Shown piece after piece: positions 7,170 to 15,143 of a stretch of DNA of 18,001 nucleotides. The notes below the pieces were generated by a model, which saw only the letters and a list, made by a program, of their open reading frames with translations, was not told the origin of the DNA and searched no databases. This DNA is from UBA11512 sp964623895 (lineage in GTDB: Bacteria > Bacillota > Clostridia > Oscillospirales > CAG-272), in NCBI GenBank assembly GCA_964623895.1, contig CAZUWA010000030.1, positions 1 to 18,001 of the forward strand. The letters run 5' to 3'. Every line of letters begins with the position of its first letter. Positions within the stretch are counted from its first letter, which is position 1. The position numbers and the translations under genes are program-made.

Positions 7170-7799
7170 ATGGCAAGATATACAGGACCTGCTTGCAGAC
7201 TTTGCCGCAGAGAGGGCAAGAAACTCTTTCTCAAAGGCGAGAGATGTCTGACAGGCAAATGTGCTTTTGAACGCAGAGCAACTGCTCCCGGCCAGCACGG
7301 CGCGCAGAGCAAACAGTTAAAAGAATACGGTAAGCAGCTTCGTGCAAAGCAGACCGCAAAGAGATATTACGGTGTACAGGAAGGTCAGTTTGCTACTTAC
7401 TATGAAAAGGCAGCAAAGAAGAGCGGTGTAACCGGTGAAAACCTGCTCAGCCTGCTTGAAAGACGTCTTGATAACGTAGTATACAGAATGGGTATGGCAG
7501 AGAGCCGTAGGGATGCGCGTCAGCTCGTCCGTCATGGTCATTTCAGACTCAACGGCAAAAAGGTCACCATTCCCTCTATCAGCCTGAAAGTCGGAGATGT
7601 GATCTCTCTTCGTGAAGCAAGCAGATCTTCTGCGAAGATCAAGGAACTGATCGAAAAGATGCAGGCTACCAAGAATGCACCCAAGTGGCTTGAGTGCGAC
7701 AGCGAGAACATCACTGCTAAAGTCGTGGCAATCCCGGAAAAGGCGGATGTTGACTTCGATTTCCAAGAACAGCTGATTGTCGAGTTGTACTCCAAGTAA
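7170..7799 (+). CDS. rpsD: 30S ribosomal protein S4, zinc-binding form
   Basis: S4 is a primary 16S rRNA binder and assembly initiator. The 209-residue protein has an N-terminal zinc cluster C9, C12, C26, C31 and the S4 RNA-binding domain (RRLDNVVYRMGMAESRRDARQLVRHGHF, about residues 92-119). The C-terminus ends LIVELYSK as usual. AAGGAGG precedes the ATG. In E. coli S4 represses the alpha operon; I see no specific operator here, though a CAAATG/CATTTG inverted repeat lies in the 83-nt gap before rpoA. Confidence 0.98.
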   Translation: MARYTGPACRLCRREGKKLFLKGERCLTGKCAFERRATAPGQHGAQSKQLKEYGKQLRAKQTAKRYYGVQEGQFATYYEKAAKKSGVTGENLLSLLERRLDNVVYRMGMAESRRDARQLVRHGHFRLNGKKVTIPSISLKVGDVISLREASRSSAKIKELIEKMQATKNAPKWLECDSENITAKVVAIPEKADVDFDFQEQLIVELYSK

Positions 7800-7882
7800 T
7801 CCCGAACCTCCAAATGGCGTTGGAATGGGCATTTGTTGCCTGATTTCAAGCCTACACAAAAAATATTATAGGAGGAATTTGA

Positions 7883-8833
7883 ATGATTGAAATAGAGAAG
7901 CCCAATATCGTAACAGCAGATCTTACTGAGGACGGTACAAAAGGTACGTTCATCGTCGAGCCTCTGGAAAGAAGCTTTGGCACGACGCTTGGCAATTCAT
8001 TGCGCAGAGTTCTTCTCAGTTCTTTGCCCGGAGTTGCAGTGGTATCGATCAAGATCGACGGTGTTCTTCATGAATTTTCCACCGTGCCCGGTGTGAAAGA
8101 GGATGTCCCGGAGATCGTACTCAACGTAAAGGGGATCGTTGCAAAGTTGCACTGCGAAGAAAGAAAGACTTGTGTGATCGAAATGACAGGTCCGGGTGAG
8201 GTCACTGCGGGGGATATCAAAGCCGATGCAGAGATCGAAATTTTAAATCCCGATCTTCATATCGCAACACTGTCCGACGGTGCACGCTTCTACATGGAAT
8301 TGACTTTTGACCATGGTCGTGGATATGTTTCCCAAGAAAAAAACAAGCAACAGAATCCACAGGCGATCGGCGTTATTTACACTGATTCGATCTATACCCC
8401 GGTTTACAATGTCAACTACAAGGTAGAGAATACGCGCGTGCGCAGTGTTACCGATTACGATAAGCTTACTATTGAGATACTGACCAATGGAACGATTTCT
8501 GCGAAGGAAGCGGTATCTCTGGCAGCCAAGATTCTCAATGAGCATCTCAACCTTTTCGTAAATCTTACAGATGACGCGATGAAGGCTGAAATCATGGTGG
8601 ATCGTCAAGAAACCATTAAGGAAAAAGTCCTTGAGATGACTATCGAGGATCTTGACCTATCTGTTCGTTCCTTCAATTGCTTGAAGAGAGCGAATATTGA
8701 TACAGTTGAGGATTTGACCAAGAAGACCGAATCTGAAATGATTAAAGTTCGGAATCTTGGAAAGAAATCCCTTGAAGAAGTGATTCAGAAACTTGAAAGC
8801 TTGGGGCTTTCCCTCAAGTACGAAGAAGAATGA
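7883..8833 (+). CDS. rpoA: DNA-directed RNA polymerase alpha subunit
   Basis: The 316-residue protein has both domains. The N-terminal dimerisation domain (about 1-230) includes FIVEPLERSFGTTLGNSLRRVLLSSLPG and VREFSTV-like VLHEFSTVPGVKEDV. The C-terminal domain (about 250-316), which binds UP elements and activators, includes LDLSVRSFNCLKRANIDTVEDL and VRNLGKKSLEEV. The start has AGGAGG. The position between rpsD and rplQ is canonical, tying polymerase synthesis to ribosome synthesis. Confidence 0.98.
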   Translation: MIEIEKPNIVTADLTEDGTKGTFIVEPLERSFGTTLGNSLRRVLLSSLPGVAVVSIKIDGVLHEFSTVPGVKEDVPEIVLNVKGIVAKLHCEERKTCVIEMTGPGEVTAGDIKADAEIEILNPDLHIATLSDGARFYMELTFDHGRGYVSQEKNKQQNPQAIGVIYTDSIYTPVYNVNYKVENTRVRSVTDYDKLTIEILTNGTISAKEAVSLAAKILNEHLNLFVNLTDDAMKAEIMVDRQETIKEKVLEMTIEDLDLSVRSFNCLKRANIDTVEDLTKKTESEMIKVRNLGKKSLEEVIQKLESLGLSLKYEEE

Positions 8834-8871
8834 CTCACCTAAAACAAATATGATCTAAGGAGGGACCTGAA

Positions 8872-9342
8872 ATGCCGGGAACCAGAAAACTCGGAAGACC
8901 CACTGCGCATAGAAACGCAATGCTCAGAGGAATGGTTACTTATCTGCTTGAAAACGGTAAGATCGAGACCACTTTGACTAGAGCGAAAGAAGTTGGCGCT
9001 TTGACCGAGAAAATGATAACAATCGGAAAGAAAAACACCCTTGCCGCTCGCCGTCAGGCGTTGGCATTCATCACCAAAGAAGATGTGGTGAAGAAACTGT
9101 TCGATGAGATCGCACCCGATTACGCCGACAAGAACGGCGGTTATGTCCAGATTTACAAACTCGGACCTCGCCGCGGAGACGGCGCTGAGATGGCTCTGAT
9201 CAAATTGGTCGTAACCAAGGAACAGGCAGAGGCTGAAGAGGCTGCAAAGAAGTCTAAGAAAGCTAAAAAGAAGGCTGAAAAGAACGAAAAAGTCGAGCAG
9301 ACCGAACAGACAGAAGAAAAAACTTCTGCAGATGCCGAATAA
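8872..9342 (+). CDS. rplQ: 50S ribosomal protein L17 with charged C-terminal tail
   Basis: Residues 1 to about 120 are a standard L17: RKLGRPTAHRNAMLRGMVTYLLENGKIETTLTRAKEV at the start, GGYVQIYKLGPRRGDGAEMALIKLV near the end. L17 sits near the peptide exit tunnel. A tail of about 36 residues follows (117-156), made almost only of Lys, Glu, Ala and Thr; it is low-complexity and probably disordered. AGGAGG precedes the ATG. This is the last gene of the operon; a terminator begins 10 nt after the stop. Confidence 0.97.
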   Translation: MPGTRKLGRPTAHRNAMLRGMVTYLLENGKIETTLTRAKEVGALTEKMITIGKKNTLAARRQALAFITKEDVVKKLFDEIAPDYADKNGGYVQIYKLGPRRGDGAEMALIKLVVTKEQAEAEEAAKKSKKAKKKAEKNEKVEQTEQTEEKTSADAE

Positions 9343-9380
9343 TTAAAAAAAACCCTTTCTCGGTAGAGAAGGGGCTTTTT
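9343..9380. terminator. Bidirectional intrinsic terminator (rplQ / P-type ATPase)
   Basis: A 9-bp stem (9353-9361 with 9366-9374, one G-U pair) with loop GGTA is followed by a run of five T on the plus strand and preceded by a run of eight A that gives T8 on the minus strand. It can therefore stop the ribosomal operon from the left and the convergent ATPase transcript from the right. Confidence 0.93.
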
Positions 9381-9419
9381 ATTTGCTGTATAAAAAGGGA
9401 TAAATGTGTCTATAAATAT

Positions 9420-12056
9420 TTAGCTTTTTCTGACAATTCTTTGAGTTGCCTTGACGATTTCTACAATCGGGATGACTAGAATGCCAAGACCTGCTGCGAT
9501 GATATATTCGGTAAAACTAACGCTTACAAAGCAGAATGCGTTTGCAAGGAAGGGAACTTCACAAACAAGTGTGGTTGCGATGAGCGAGACGATGCCTGCG
9601 AACCAAAGCACCTTGTTTTGCGAACCGAGTTTGAAAATGCTGTTCCGTTGCGAGCGCATGTTGAAACTGTGGAAAATCTCTGCCATTGACATTGTTAGGA
9701 ATGCCATGGTCATGCCGTGCGCGCTGTTGGCAATCGAGAGACTTCCGGTTTCAAAAAACAAACCGATGAAATAGGAGACGATGACCAAAACCGTTACCAG
9801 TGCGCCCTGATAAGCGATATCAATGCCCATACCGTTCGAGAAAATACCTGTTTTGGGATCACGGGGCTTTCGACTCATGATATTCGGCTCTGCTTTTTCC
9901 ATGCCGAGTGCAAGTGCAGGGAAGCAATCGGTGATCAGATTGATCCAAAGAAGGTGTACAGGCTTTAAAATGGTAAAACCGAGGAGGGTTGCCGTGAAAA
10001 CACTGAGCACTTCGCTCATATTGGATCCGAGCAGGAATTGAATGTCTTTGCGGATGTTGTCGAAGATGCGTCTGCCTTCAGCCACTGCTCCGACGATGGT
10101 AGCGAAGTTGTCGTCTGCCAGAACCATATCTGCAACATTTTTAGTGACATCTGTGCCGGTGATGCCCATTCCGATACCGATATCCGCAGACTTGATAGAG
10201 GGTGCGTCGTTGACACCGTCCCCGGTCATGGCGGTCACATAGCCGGCATTTCGCCAAGCCGTAACGATTCTTGTTTTGTGCTCTGGCTGTACTCTCGCAT
10301 AGACACTGATATTTCGGAATTTTTTCGCAAACTCCGCATCATCGAGTTCGTCTAACTGTACGCCGGTGATTGCACAGGTGTCTTCCGTCAAAATCTCAAG
10401 TTCCTTTGCGATCGCCACGGCGGTGTCTATATGGTCGCCGGTGATCATAATGGGGCGAATGCCCGCAGAGCGACATTTAATGATCGCATCTTTGACTTCA
10501 GGGCGAACGGGATCGATCATTCCGCAAAGTCCGAGAAAACAGAGGTTGTTTTCCAGTGACTCCGGCTGTTGATCGGAAGGTGCATCCTGCCATATCCGCT
10601 CTGCACAGGCAAGAACGCGCAGAGCCTTGTCAGCCATTTCCTTATTGGTATTCAGGATCTCGGTACGGTATTCTTCCGTCATGGGAACGGCTTTGCCATC
10701 CTTTAGATACTGTGTACATCGTTCAATGACAACATCCGGTGCCCCTTTGGTAAATTGCAGAACGGTTTCTTTATTTTGATGAATAGTCGACATCATCTTT
10801 CTTCCCGAGTCGAAGGGTGCTTCGCCGCATCGCGGAAGTTGACGTTTGAGGTCGTTTTTGTTGAGATCGAGGGTATTTGCCCATGCGACCAGCGCGGCTT
10901 CGGTTGGTTCGCCGACGATTGCACCGGCATCGTTGATTTCCGCATCACAACAAAGTGCCATGGCGATTGCAAGATGTGTGGGATCGCTACTGAAATTGTC
11001 GACGACGGTCATCTTGTTTTGTGTCAGTGTGCCTGTCTTATCCGAACAAATGACCTGCGTACAACCGAGCGTTTCAACGGCGGTCAATCGACGAATGATG
11101 GCATTTTTTTTTGACATATTGGTGACACCTATGGAAAGTACCAGCGTGACCACTGCGGAAAGTCCTTCCGGAATTGCTGCGACGGCGAGTGAAACGGCGA
11201 CCATAAAGGAATCAAGTGCCAGATCAAAGGAAAGACTTCTTGCGCGGATCAACTGTACGCCGAAGACAGCAATGCAAATGCCCAAAACCAGCCGTGTAAG
11301 GACTTTTGAAAGCTGTGCGAGCTTGGTCTGCAGGGGTGTTTTTCCGTCTTCGGCATTCTGAAGAGCATCGGCAATCTTGCCCATTTCGGTATTCATGCCG
11401 GTTGCGGTGATAATGGCAGTGCCTCTGCCGTATACCACGGTACTGCCCATATAGAGCATGTTTTTGCGATCTCCCAAAGGAATATCCTTTTCATGTTCCT
11501 TTAAATAAATTGCGTCGATATATTTATTGACTGGCGTGGATTCGCCGGTGAGTGCTGCTTCTTCTACCTTCAAGCTTGCACTTTCGAGGATGCGTGCATC
11601 CGCCGGGACCGCATCTCCGGCTTCCAAGAGAATGACATCACCCACGACCAGATCTTCGCTGTGGATGATCTGTACTTTATTGTCATGTAGGACTTTGGAA
11701 GTTGCGGCGGACAGCTCTTGCAATGCTTCAATAGCCTTTTCTGCCTTGCATTCCTGATAGACACCAAGTACGGCGTTGGTGATGACAACAGCCAAAATGA
11801 TGATCACGTCTGCAAAACTTTCGTTTTCCACGACGGCGAGTATACTGCTGATCGCCGCTGCGACGATCAGAATGATCGTCATTGGGTCGCCGAATTGCTC
11901 AAAAAAACGAATGATGAATGATTTTTTCTTGCTGTCGGTCAGCCTGTTCTTACCGTTTTCTTCTAGCCGTTTTGCCGCTTCTGCATTGGACAGACCGCCG
12001 GTGTCCGAATGCAATTCATTTAATACTTTTTCTTTGTCTTCACAATAATAACGCAT
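9420..12056 (-). CDS. P-type (P2) Ca2+/Mn2+-transporting ATPase
   Basis: This is an ATP-driven cation exporter of the cytoplasmic membrane, 878 residues. Numbering from the ATG at 12059, it shows the actuator TGES (171-174), the M4 binding-site motif IPEGL (296-300), the phosphorylated aspartate in DKTGTLT (D340), KGA (438-440, ATP binding), MITGD (538-542) and TGDGVNDAP (612-620). The M5 segment SNMSEV and the M6 segment NLITD retain cation ligands of SERCA-type pumps. There are about ten membrane segments. Two adjacent ATGs exist; the second (12056) is 5 nt from AGGAGG and fits better. The gene is monocistronic, under a manganese-type riboswitch, so Mn2+ is the likely physiological load, although sequence alone would be called Ca2+. 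Confidence 0.95.
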   Translation of the reverse strand: MRYYCEDKEKVLNELHSDTGGLSNAEAAKRLEENGKNRLTDSKKKSFIIRFFEQFGDPMTIILIVAAAISSILAVVENESFADVIIILAVVITNAVLGVYQECKAEKAIEALQELSAATSKVLHDNKVQIIHSEDLVVGDVILLEAGDAVPADARILESASLKVEEAALTGESTPVNKYIDAIYLKEHEKDIPLGDRKNMLYMGSTVVYGRGTAIITATGMNTEMGKIADALQNAEDGKTPLQTKLAQLSKVLTRLVLGICIAVFGVQLIRARSLSFDLALDSFMVAVSLAVAAIPEGLSAVVTLVLSIGVTNMSKKNAIIRRLTAVETLGCTQVICSDKTGTLTQNKMTVVDNFSSDPTHLAIAMALCCDAEINDAGAIVGEPTEAALVAWANTLDLNKNDLKRQLPRCGEAPFDSGRKMMSTIHQNKETVLQFTKGAPDVVIERCTQYLKDGKAVPMTEEYRTEILNTNKEMADKALRVLACAERIWQDAPSDQQPESLENNLCFLGLCGMIDPVRPEVKDAIIKCRSAGIRPIMITGDHIDTAVAIAKELEILTEDTCAITGVQLDELDDAEFAKKFRNISVYARVQPEHKTRIVTAWRNAGYVTAMTGDGVNDAPSIKSADIGIGMGITGTDVTKNVADMVLADDNFATIVGAVAEGRRIFDNIRKDIQFLLGSNMSEVLSVFTATLLGFTILKPVHLLWINLITDCFPALALGMEKAEPNIMSRKPRDPKTGIFSNGMGIDIAYQGALVTVLVIVSYFIGLFFETGSLSIANSAHGMTMAFLTMSMAEIFHSFNMRSQRNSIFKLGSQNKVLWFAGIVSLIATTLVCEVPFLANAFCFVSVSFTEYIIAAGLGILVIPIVEIVKATQRIVRKS

Positions 12057-12076
12057 CATTTCCTCCTTGTGATCGC

Positions 12077-12117
12077 GCCGACAATTTGAAGGGACGTTGT
12101 TCTGTCACCTTGTCGGC
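12077..12117 (-). other. Inverted repeat in the ATPase 5' leader near the ribosome binding site
   Basis: GCCGACAA (12077-12084) and its complement TTGTCGGC (12110-12117) form a perfect 8-bp stem with a 25-nt loop. On the minus-strand transcript it ends 9 nt before the AGGAGG of the ATPase gene. It lies downstream of the leader terminator. It may stabilise the mRNA or affect initiation; no function is proven by sequence. Confidence 0.45.
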
Positions 12118-12153
12118 ACAATTATTTTTTGTAGTTCTTCTTCTTTTAAACGC

Positions 12154-12186
12154 AAAAAACCGGATATAACGTATTGTTATACCCGG
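12154..12186 (-). terminator. Riboswitch-controlled intrinsic terminator in the ATPase leader
   Basis: On the minus strand, arms at 12186-12176 and 12170-12160 pair over 11 bp (one G-U) with loop AATAC, followed directly by six T (complement of A 12154-12159). The hairpin lies between the aptamer and the coding region and is therefore an expression platform rather than an end-of-gene terminator. The 7-mer GTATAAC in its 5' arm also occurs just after the aptamer P1 helix (12228-12222), giving a possible competing antiterminator. Confidence 0.85.
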
Positions 12187-12227
12187 GTATCAAAAGAAGA
12201 GAGACGAAGTACAACAATAGCGTTATA

Positions 12228-12320
12228 CATGAGTCTCGCAATTTAAAACAAGCCAGATCGAAATCGGTCATGAATGTTGAACTTGTTCCACATAAAGTGT
12301 GCTTGCTACTCCCTCATGAG
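12228..12320 (-). promoter_or_regulatory. yybP-ykoY manganese riboswitch aptamer
   Basis: On the minus strand, P1 is CATGAG (12318-12313) with CTCATG (12233-12228). It is followed by the conserved junction GGAGTAGC, a P2 hairpin CACA-CTTTA-TGTG, a P3 helix AACAAG/CTTGTT carrying an inner GAT-TTCG-ATC hairpin, and the 3' junction GCGAGA next to P1. This is the layout of the yybP-ykoY family (RF00080), whose members sense Mn2+ and often precede P-type ATPases and Mn2+ exporters. It lies right after a sigma-A promoter and before a terminator. I recognised it by eye, not with a covariance model. Confidence 0.85.
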
Positions 12321-12334
12321 GAATTTGCAAAGCT

Positions 12335-12363
12335 ATTATATCATGTTTTTAAAGGAAAGTCAA
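12335..12363 (-). promoter_or_regulatory. Sigma-A promoter of the riboswitch-ATPase transcript
   Basis: Minus-strand -35 TTGACT (12363-12358) and a perfect -10 TATAAT (12340-12335) are separated by 17 nt. Transcription would start near 12328, only a few nucleotides before the P1 helix of the aptamer. Confidence 0.9.
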
Positions 12364-12371
12364 GAAAATTT

Positions 12372-12409
12372 AAAAAACGAAGCGAAGCAAACTTTTTTGC
12401 TTCGCTTCG
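12372..12409 (-). terminator. Intrinsic terminator of the serine dehydratase gene
   Basis: A 14-bp perfect stem (12378-12391 with 12396-12409, GAAGC-rich) with a 4-nt loop is followed on the minus strand by six T (complement of 12372-12377). It starts 10 nt after the sdaA stop codon and lies just upstream of the ATPase promoter, insulating the two transcripts. Confidence 0.92.
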
Positions 12410-12418
12410 CGCTCATTT

Positions 12419-13615
12419 TTATTCGTAGTGCTTTGCCAGTCCGCCCTCGGAAGTTTCTCTGTATGCCTGTCCAAGGTCTTTTCCGGTTTCATACATCGTC
12501 TGAATGACCATGTCTAAAGAAATCTTTCTGGTTGAAGTGAGGAAGTTTGCCAGCGACAAACCGTTTAATGCACGCATTGCGGCGACTGCATTGCGTTCGA
12601 TGCAGGGAACTTGCACCAAACCGCAGATCGGATCACATGTTAAACCCAAGTGATGTTCCAACGATACTTCAGCCGAATATTCGATCTGATCAATACCCAT
12701 TTCAAAAAGTTCCGCAAGTCCTGCGGCAGCCATGGCGCATGCCGTGCCGATCTCTGCTTGACAGCCTGCTTCTGCGCCGGAAATAGAAGCATTTTGCTTG
12801 ACGATGTTTCCAATCAATCCCGCAACAGCCAGTGCTTTGATGATCTCTTCGTCGGAAAATCCCTTTTTTTCCTGCATATAGCGCAGAACGGAAGGAAGTA
12901 CTGCGCACGAGCCGCATGTGGGGGCGGTAACAATGGTCTTGCAGTCGGCATTTTGTTCGCTTGCCGCAAAAGCATAGGCACAAACGATGCGGTTTTCACG
13001 CGTTTCGGGGCGTTCATCAATGTGACGGTGATTGTAGATAATCTGCGCACAGCGTTGAACCTCCAAGCCACCGGGAAGTGTTCCGGTCACCGAAAGACCG
13101 CCGGTGATTTCGTCCTTCATGACCTGCCAGACCTGATAGAGATATTCTCTAAAGTCTGGTCCTTCGTGCTCGAAAACGTAGTCGGAGAGGCGAATATTTC
13201 TTGATTTGCAGATTTCGGCAATCTCGCTGAAATGTTTTTCCCCATAGATCTCCGGCTTTGCTGCTTCTTCATGCCCGACGATATGGATATCGCCACCGCC
13301 CACTGAAAGAATGCGTGCTTCACCGAGCAGTGTATCGTTTTTGTAGGCGAAAAAGTCCATCGTGTTTGCGTGGGGAAGATCCTTTGTTTCGGTATCAAAA
13401 ATGATCTCTACCGGTGTCGGCGCCAGTGTTTCCAAAATTGCAACATCGGTGCGGTGTCCCTTTCCGGTAGCGGCAAGAGAGCCGTAAAGAATGACTTTGT
13501 AGCGGTTTGCTTTAGGATATTCGGCAAGGAAATATTTGCAAGCCCGCTCCGGTCCCATAGTGTGGGAACTGGAGGGACCTCTGCCGATCTTATAGATCTC
13601 ACAAACGGATTTCAT
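12419..13615 (-). CDS. sdaA: L-serine dehydratase, iron-sulfur, single-chain
   Basis: It deaminates L-serine to pyruvate and ammonia in the cytoplasm using a [4Fe-4S] cluster. At 398 residues it fuses the beta-type domain (about 1-155, with GRGPSSSHTMGP at 11-22) to the alpha-type domain (about 160-398). Cluster cysteines C285, C327 and C338 have the same 42- and 11-residue spacing as C343, C385 and C396 of the Legionella enzyme; APTCGSC (231-237) is also present. The C-terminus ends GGLAKHYE, without the tail cysteine that ends E. coli and Legionella type enzymes. AGAGGA precedes the ATG. It lies 40 nt downstream of the deacetylase gene with no terminator visible between, so the two may be co-transcribed. 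Confidence 0.93.
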   Translation of the reverse strand: MKSVCEIYKIGRGPSSSHTMGPERACKYFLAEYPKANRYKVILYGSLAATGKGHRTDVAILETLAPTPVEIIFDTETKDLPHANTMDFFAYKNDTLLGEARILSVGGGDIHIVGHEEAAKPEIYGEKHFSEIAEICKSRNIRLSDYVFEHEGPDFREYLYQVWQVMKDEITGGLSVTGTLPGGLEVQRCAQIIYNHRHIDERPETRENRIVCAYAFAASEQNADCKTIVTAPTCGSCAVLPSVLRYMQEKKGFSDEEIIKALAVAGLIGNIVKQNASISGAEAGCQAEIGTACAMAAAGLAELFEMGIDQIEYSAEVSLEHHLGLTCDPICGLVQVPCIERNAVAAMRALNGLSLANFLTSTRKISLDMVIQTMYETGKDLGQAYRETSEGGLAKHYE

Positions 13616-13655
13616 TGTTTATTCCTCTTTCTGATGGTCGCTCTTACTGATTCTG

Positions 13656-15104
13656 CTACGATTCTTTATCGTCTAACTTGTAGTATCGCTCCTCATTGCA
13701 GTAGATCTGTTCGGGAACGCAGTATTCAAGGAATGCTGTTCTGCTTTCGGTATAGAATTTTTCGCTGAGATCCTTATGATAGTCGGGGTCATTAGAGTAA
13801 GCGCGCAAGGTGTTGCCTTGCATGATGAACCGTTCAAGGTAGATCGTACCGGTGTTGGTGGCTGTACCTCCTTTTTTGGGGTGGCGATTGCTCCAAAGCG
13901 CATTGGTCATGGATGTGCCGCAGAAGACTTTATAGCCGGCATCAACGAGCAACTGGTGCTGTTCCGTTCCATAGTAGGTGAAGCCACCGTACGGATATAC
14001 AAATACATTGGTCTCGCCGATGAGCGGTTCGACATTGCGTTCCCAGAGCATCAAGTCTCTCTTGACTCTGGAAACGGTAGCGTTGGTATAATTTGCGTGG
14101 GAGTAGCTGTGGCAAGCGAAGTTGTAGCCGTGTGCTTTCAGCCAATCTGCGACTTTCTTTGCGGAGGCACGCTCCTCCTCGATGTCATAATAGGTCTCGT
14201 AGTCATATGTCTTGCCGTTTGGCAATTTGATGGAGAGCATTCTGTCATCGTTATAAATTTTGTTACCGTCGTTGTCGACATAATACAAGAACTGCTCGTC
14301 TGTGCGGTAACCCAAAATACCGTCAAAGCCGGTGAGAGCGAGAGTCATTTTTGCACCGTTGTAGGAAAAATCGGGATGATCCTTTAAAAACAATTCCAAC
14401 TGCGGGAAAATCTCCTGATCGGTGACGGTTTCTTTTTTGGTCGCGATGTCATAGTAAGCGCCCATAATGGTGTCATTGTAGATGACCAAACGGTCTACCA
14501 TGCCGTAGCCGATCTTTTTGGAGTCATAGGTGACGTCATCAACAGAGAAGACGAGCGGCTTTTTGCCTTTTACAACGGTTACGGTGTCTGCAAGCTTAGC
14601 ATTGCCGTTTTCATCGACAACGAACATGTCGTTGATATCAATGAGACAGTAGTTATTGTCATACAGTGCCTGAAGCAGTCTTTGAAATTCGGTAACGGTG
14701 ATACAGTCCTGATCGGAGTTCAAACTTCCCGCGTACATACTGCCTTTTGTCGGATCGGCAATGAGGCAGTGGGTGAACATGTGACGAACGGTGCTTGCGG
14801 GAACTTCTTCTGTCTCCTGCGGATCAATGGTCGGTGTTGGTTCGGTCGTCGGCTCGACAGTCGGATCAACGGTGGAGGGGACAGTCGGTTCGACTGTGGG
14901 GTCTGCTGTCGGTTCTGCCGTGGAGGGCGAAAGAATGGAGGAGATGAAACTCGACGGATCTTCCGAATTGAGATCGGAGATCATATCGCTTACTTTGTCT
15001 GTTTTGCCCAAAGAGACCTTTCCATCGGTACAGCCAACGACTGACAGGGCTGTGCAAAGCAGAAGCGCGACGGAGATCAGCCGTAAAAGTGAAATCTTTT
15101 TCAT
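13656..15104 (-). CDS. Polysaccharide deacetylase-type (NodB homology) lipoprotein
   Basis: The 482-residue protein has a lipoprotein signal peptide (KK, hydrophobic core, lipobox SVVGC with C25 as the lipidated residue). A serine-rich stretch and a linker of degenerate EPT/DPT repeats (about 63-94) follow, then a NodB-like catalytic domain. Visible motifs are VFSVDDVTYD (D189, D190) in place of the usual TFDDG, HSYSH (H332, H336) for the metal histidines, and VYPYGG (369-374). It probably removes acetyl groups from a cell-wall or surface polysaccharide, outside the membrane; the substrate is unknown. The domain has a long insert between motifs 1 and 2 (about 195-325). AAAGGA precedes the ATG. 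Confidence 0.88.
   Translation of the reverse strand: MKKISLLRLISVALLLCTALSVVGCTDGKVSLGKTDKVSDMISDLNSEDPSSFISSILSPSTAEPTADPTVEPTVPSTVDPTVEPTTEPTPTIDPQETEEVPASTVRHMFTHCLIADPTKGSMYAGSLNSDQDCITVTEFQRLLQALYDNNYCLIDINDMFVVDENGNAKLADTVTVVKGKKPLVFSVDDVTYDSKKIGYGMVDRLVIYNDTIMGAYYDIATKKETVTDQEIFPQLELFLKDHPDFSYNGAKMTLALTGFDGILGYRTDEQFLYYVDNDGNKIYNDDRMLSIKLPNGKTYDYETYYDIEEERASAKKVADWLKAHGYNFACHSYSHANYTNATVSRVKRDLMLWERNVEPLIGETNVFVYPYGGFTYYGTEQHQLLVDAGYKVFCGTSMTNALWSNRHPKKGGTATNTGTIYLERFIMQGNTLRAYSNDPDYHKDLSEKFYTESRTAFLEYCVPEQIYCNEERYYKLDDKES
14829..14918 (-). repeat. Degenerate EPT/DPT-coding repeat in the deacetylase linker
   Basis: These 90 bases encode a Pro/Thr/Glu/Asp/Val-rich linker of imperfect 4-residue units (EPTA, DPTV, EPTV and similar). 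Such linkers typically span from the lipid anchor to a wall-facing domain. Repeat number may vary between strains. Confidence 0.75.
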
Positions 15105-15143
15105 TGTTTTTGTTCCTTTCTATTGGAATAATCTTGAAATATA

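Noticed and set aside
6243..7298. A 351-codon minus-strand open frame across rpsM-rpsK
   Set aside because: Antisense shadow of conserved genes, no ribosome binding site or family resemblance.
7812..7842. CAAATG/CATTTG inverted repeat in the rpsD-rpoA gap as a terminator or S4 operator
   Set aside because: Only 6 bp with a long loop and no T-run, so neither role can be supported.
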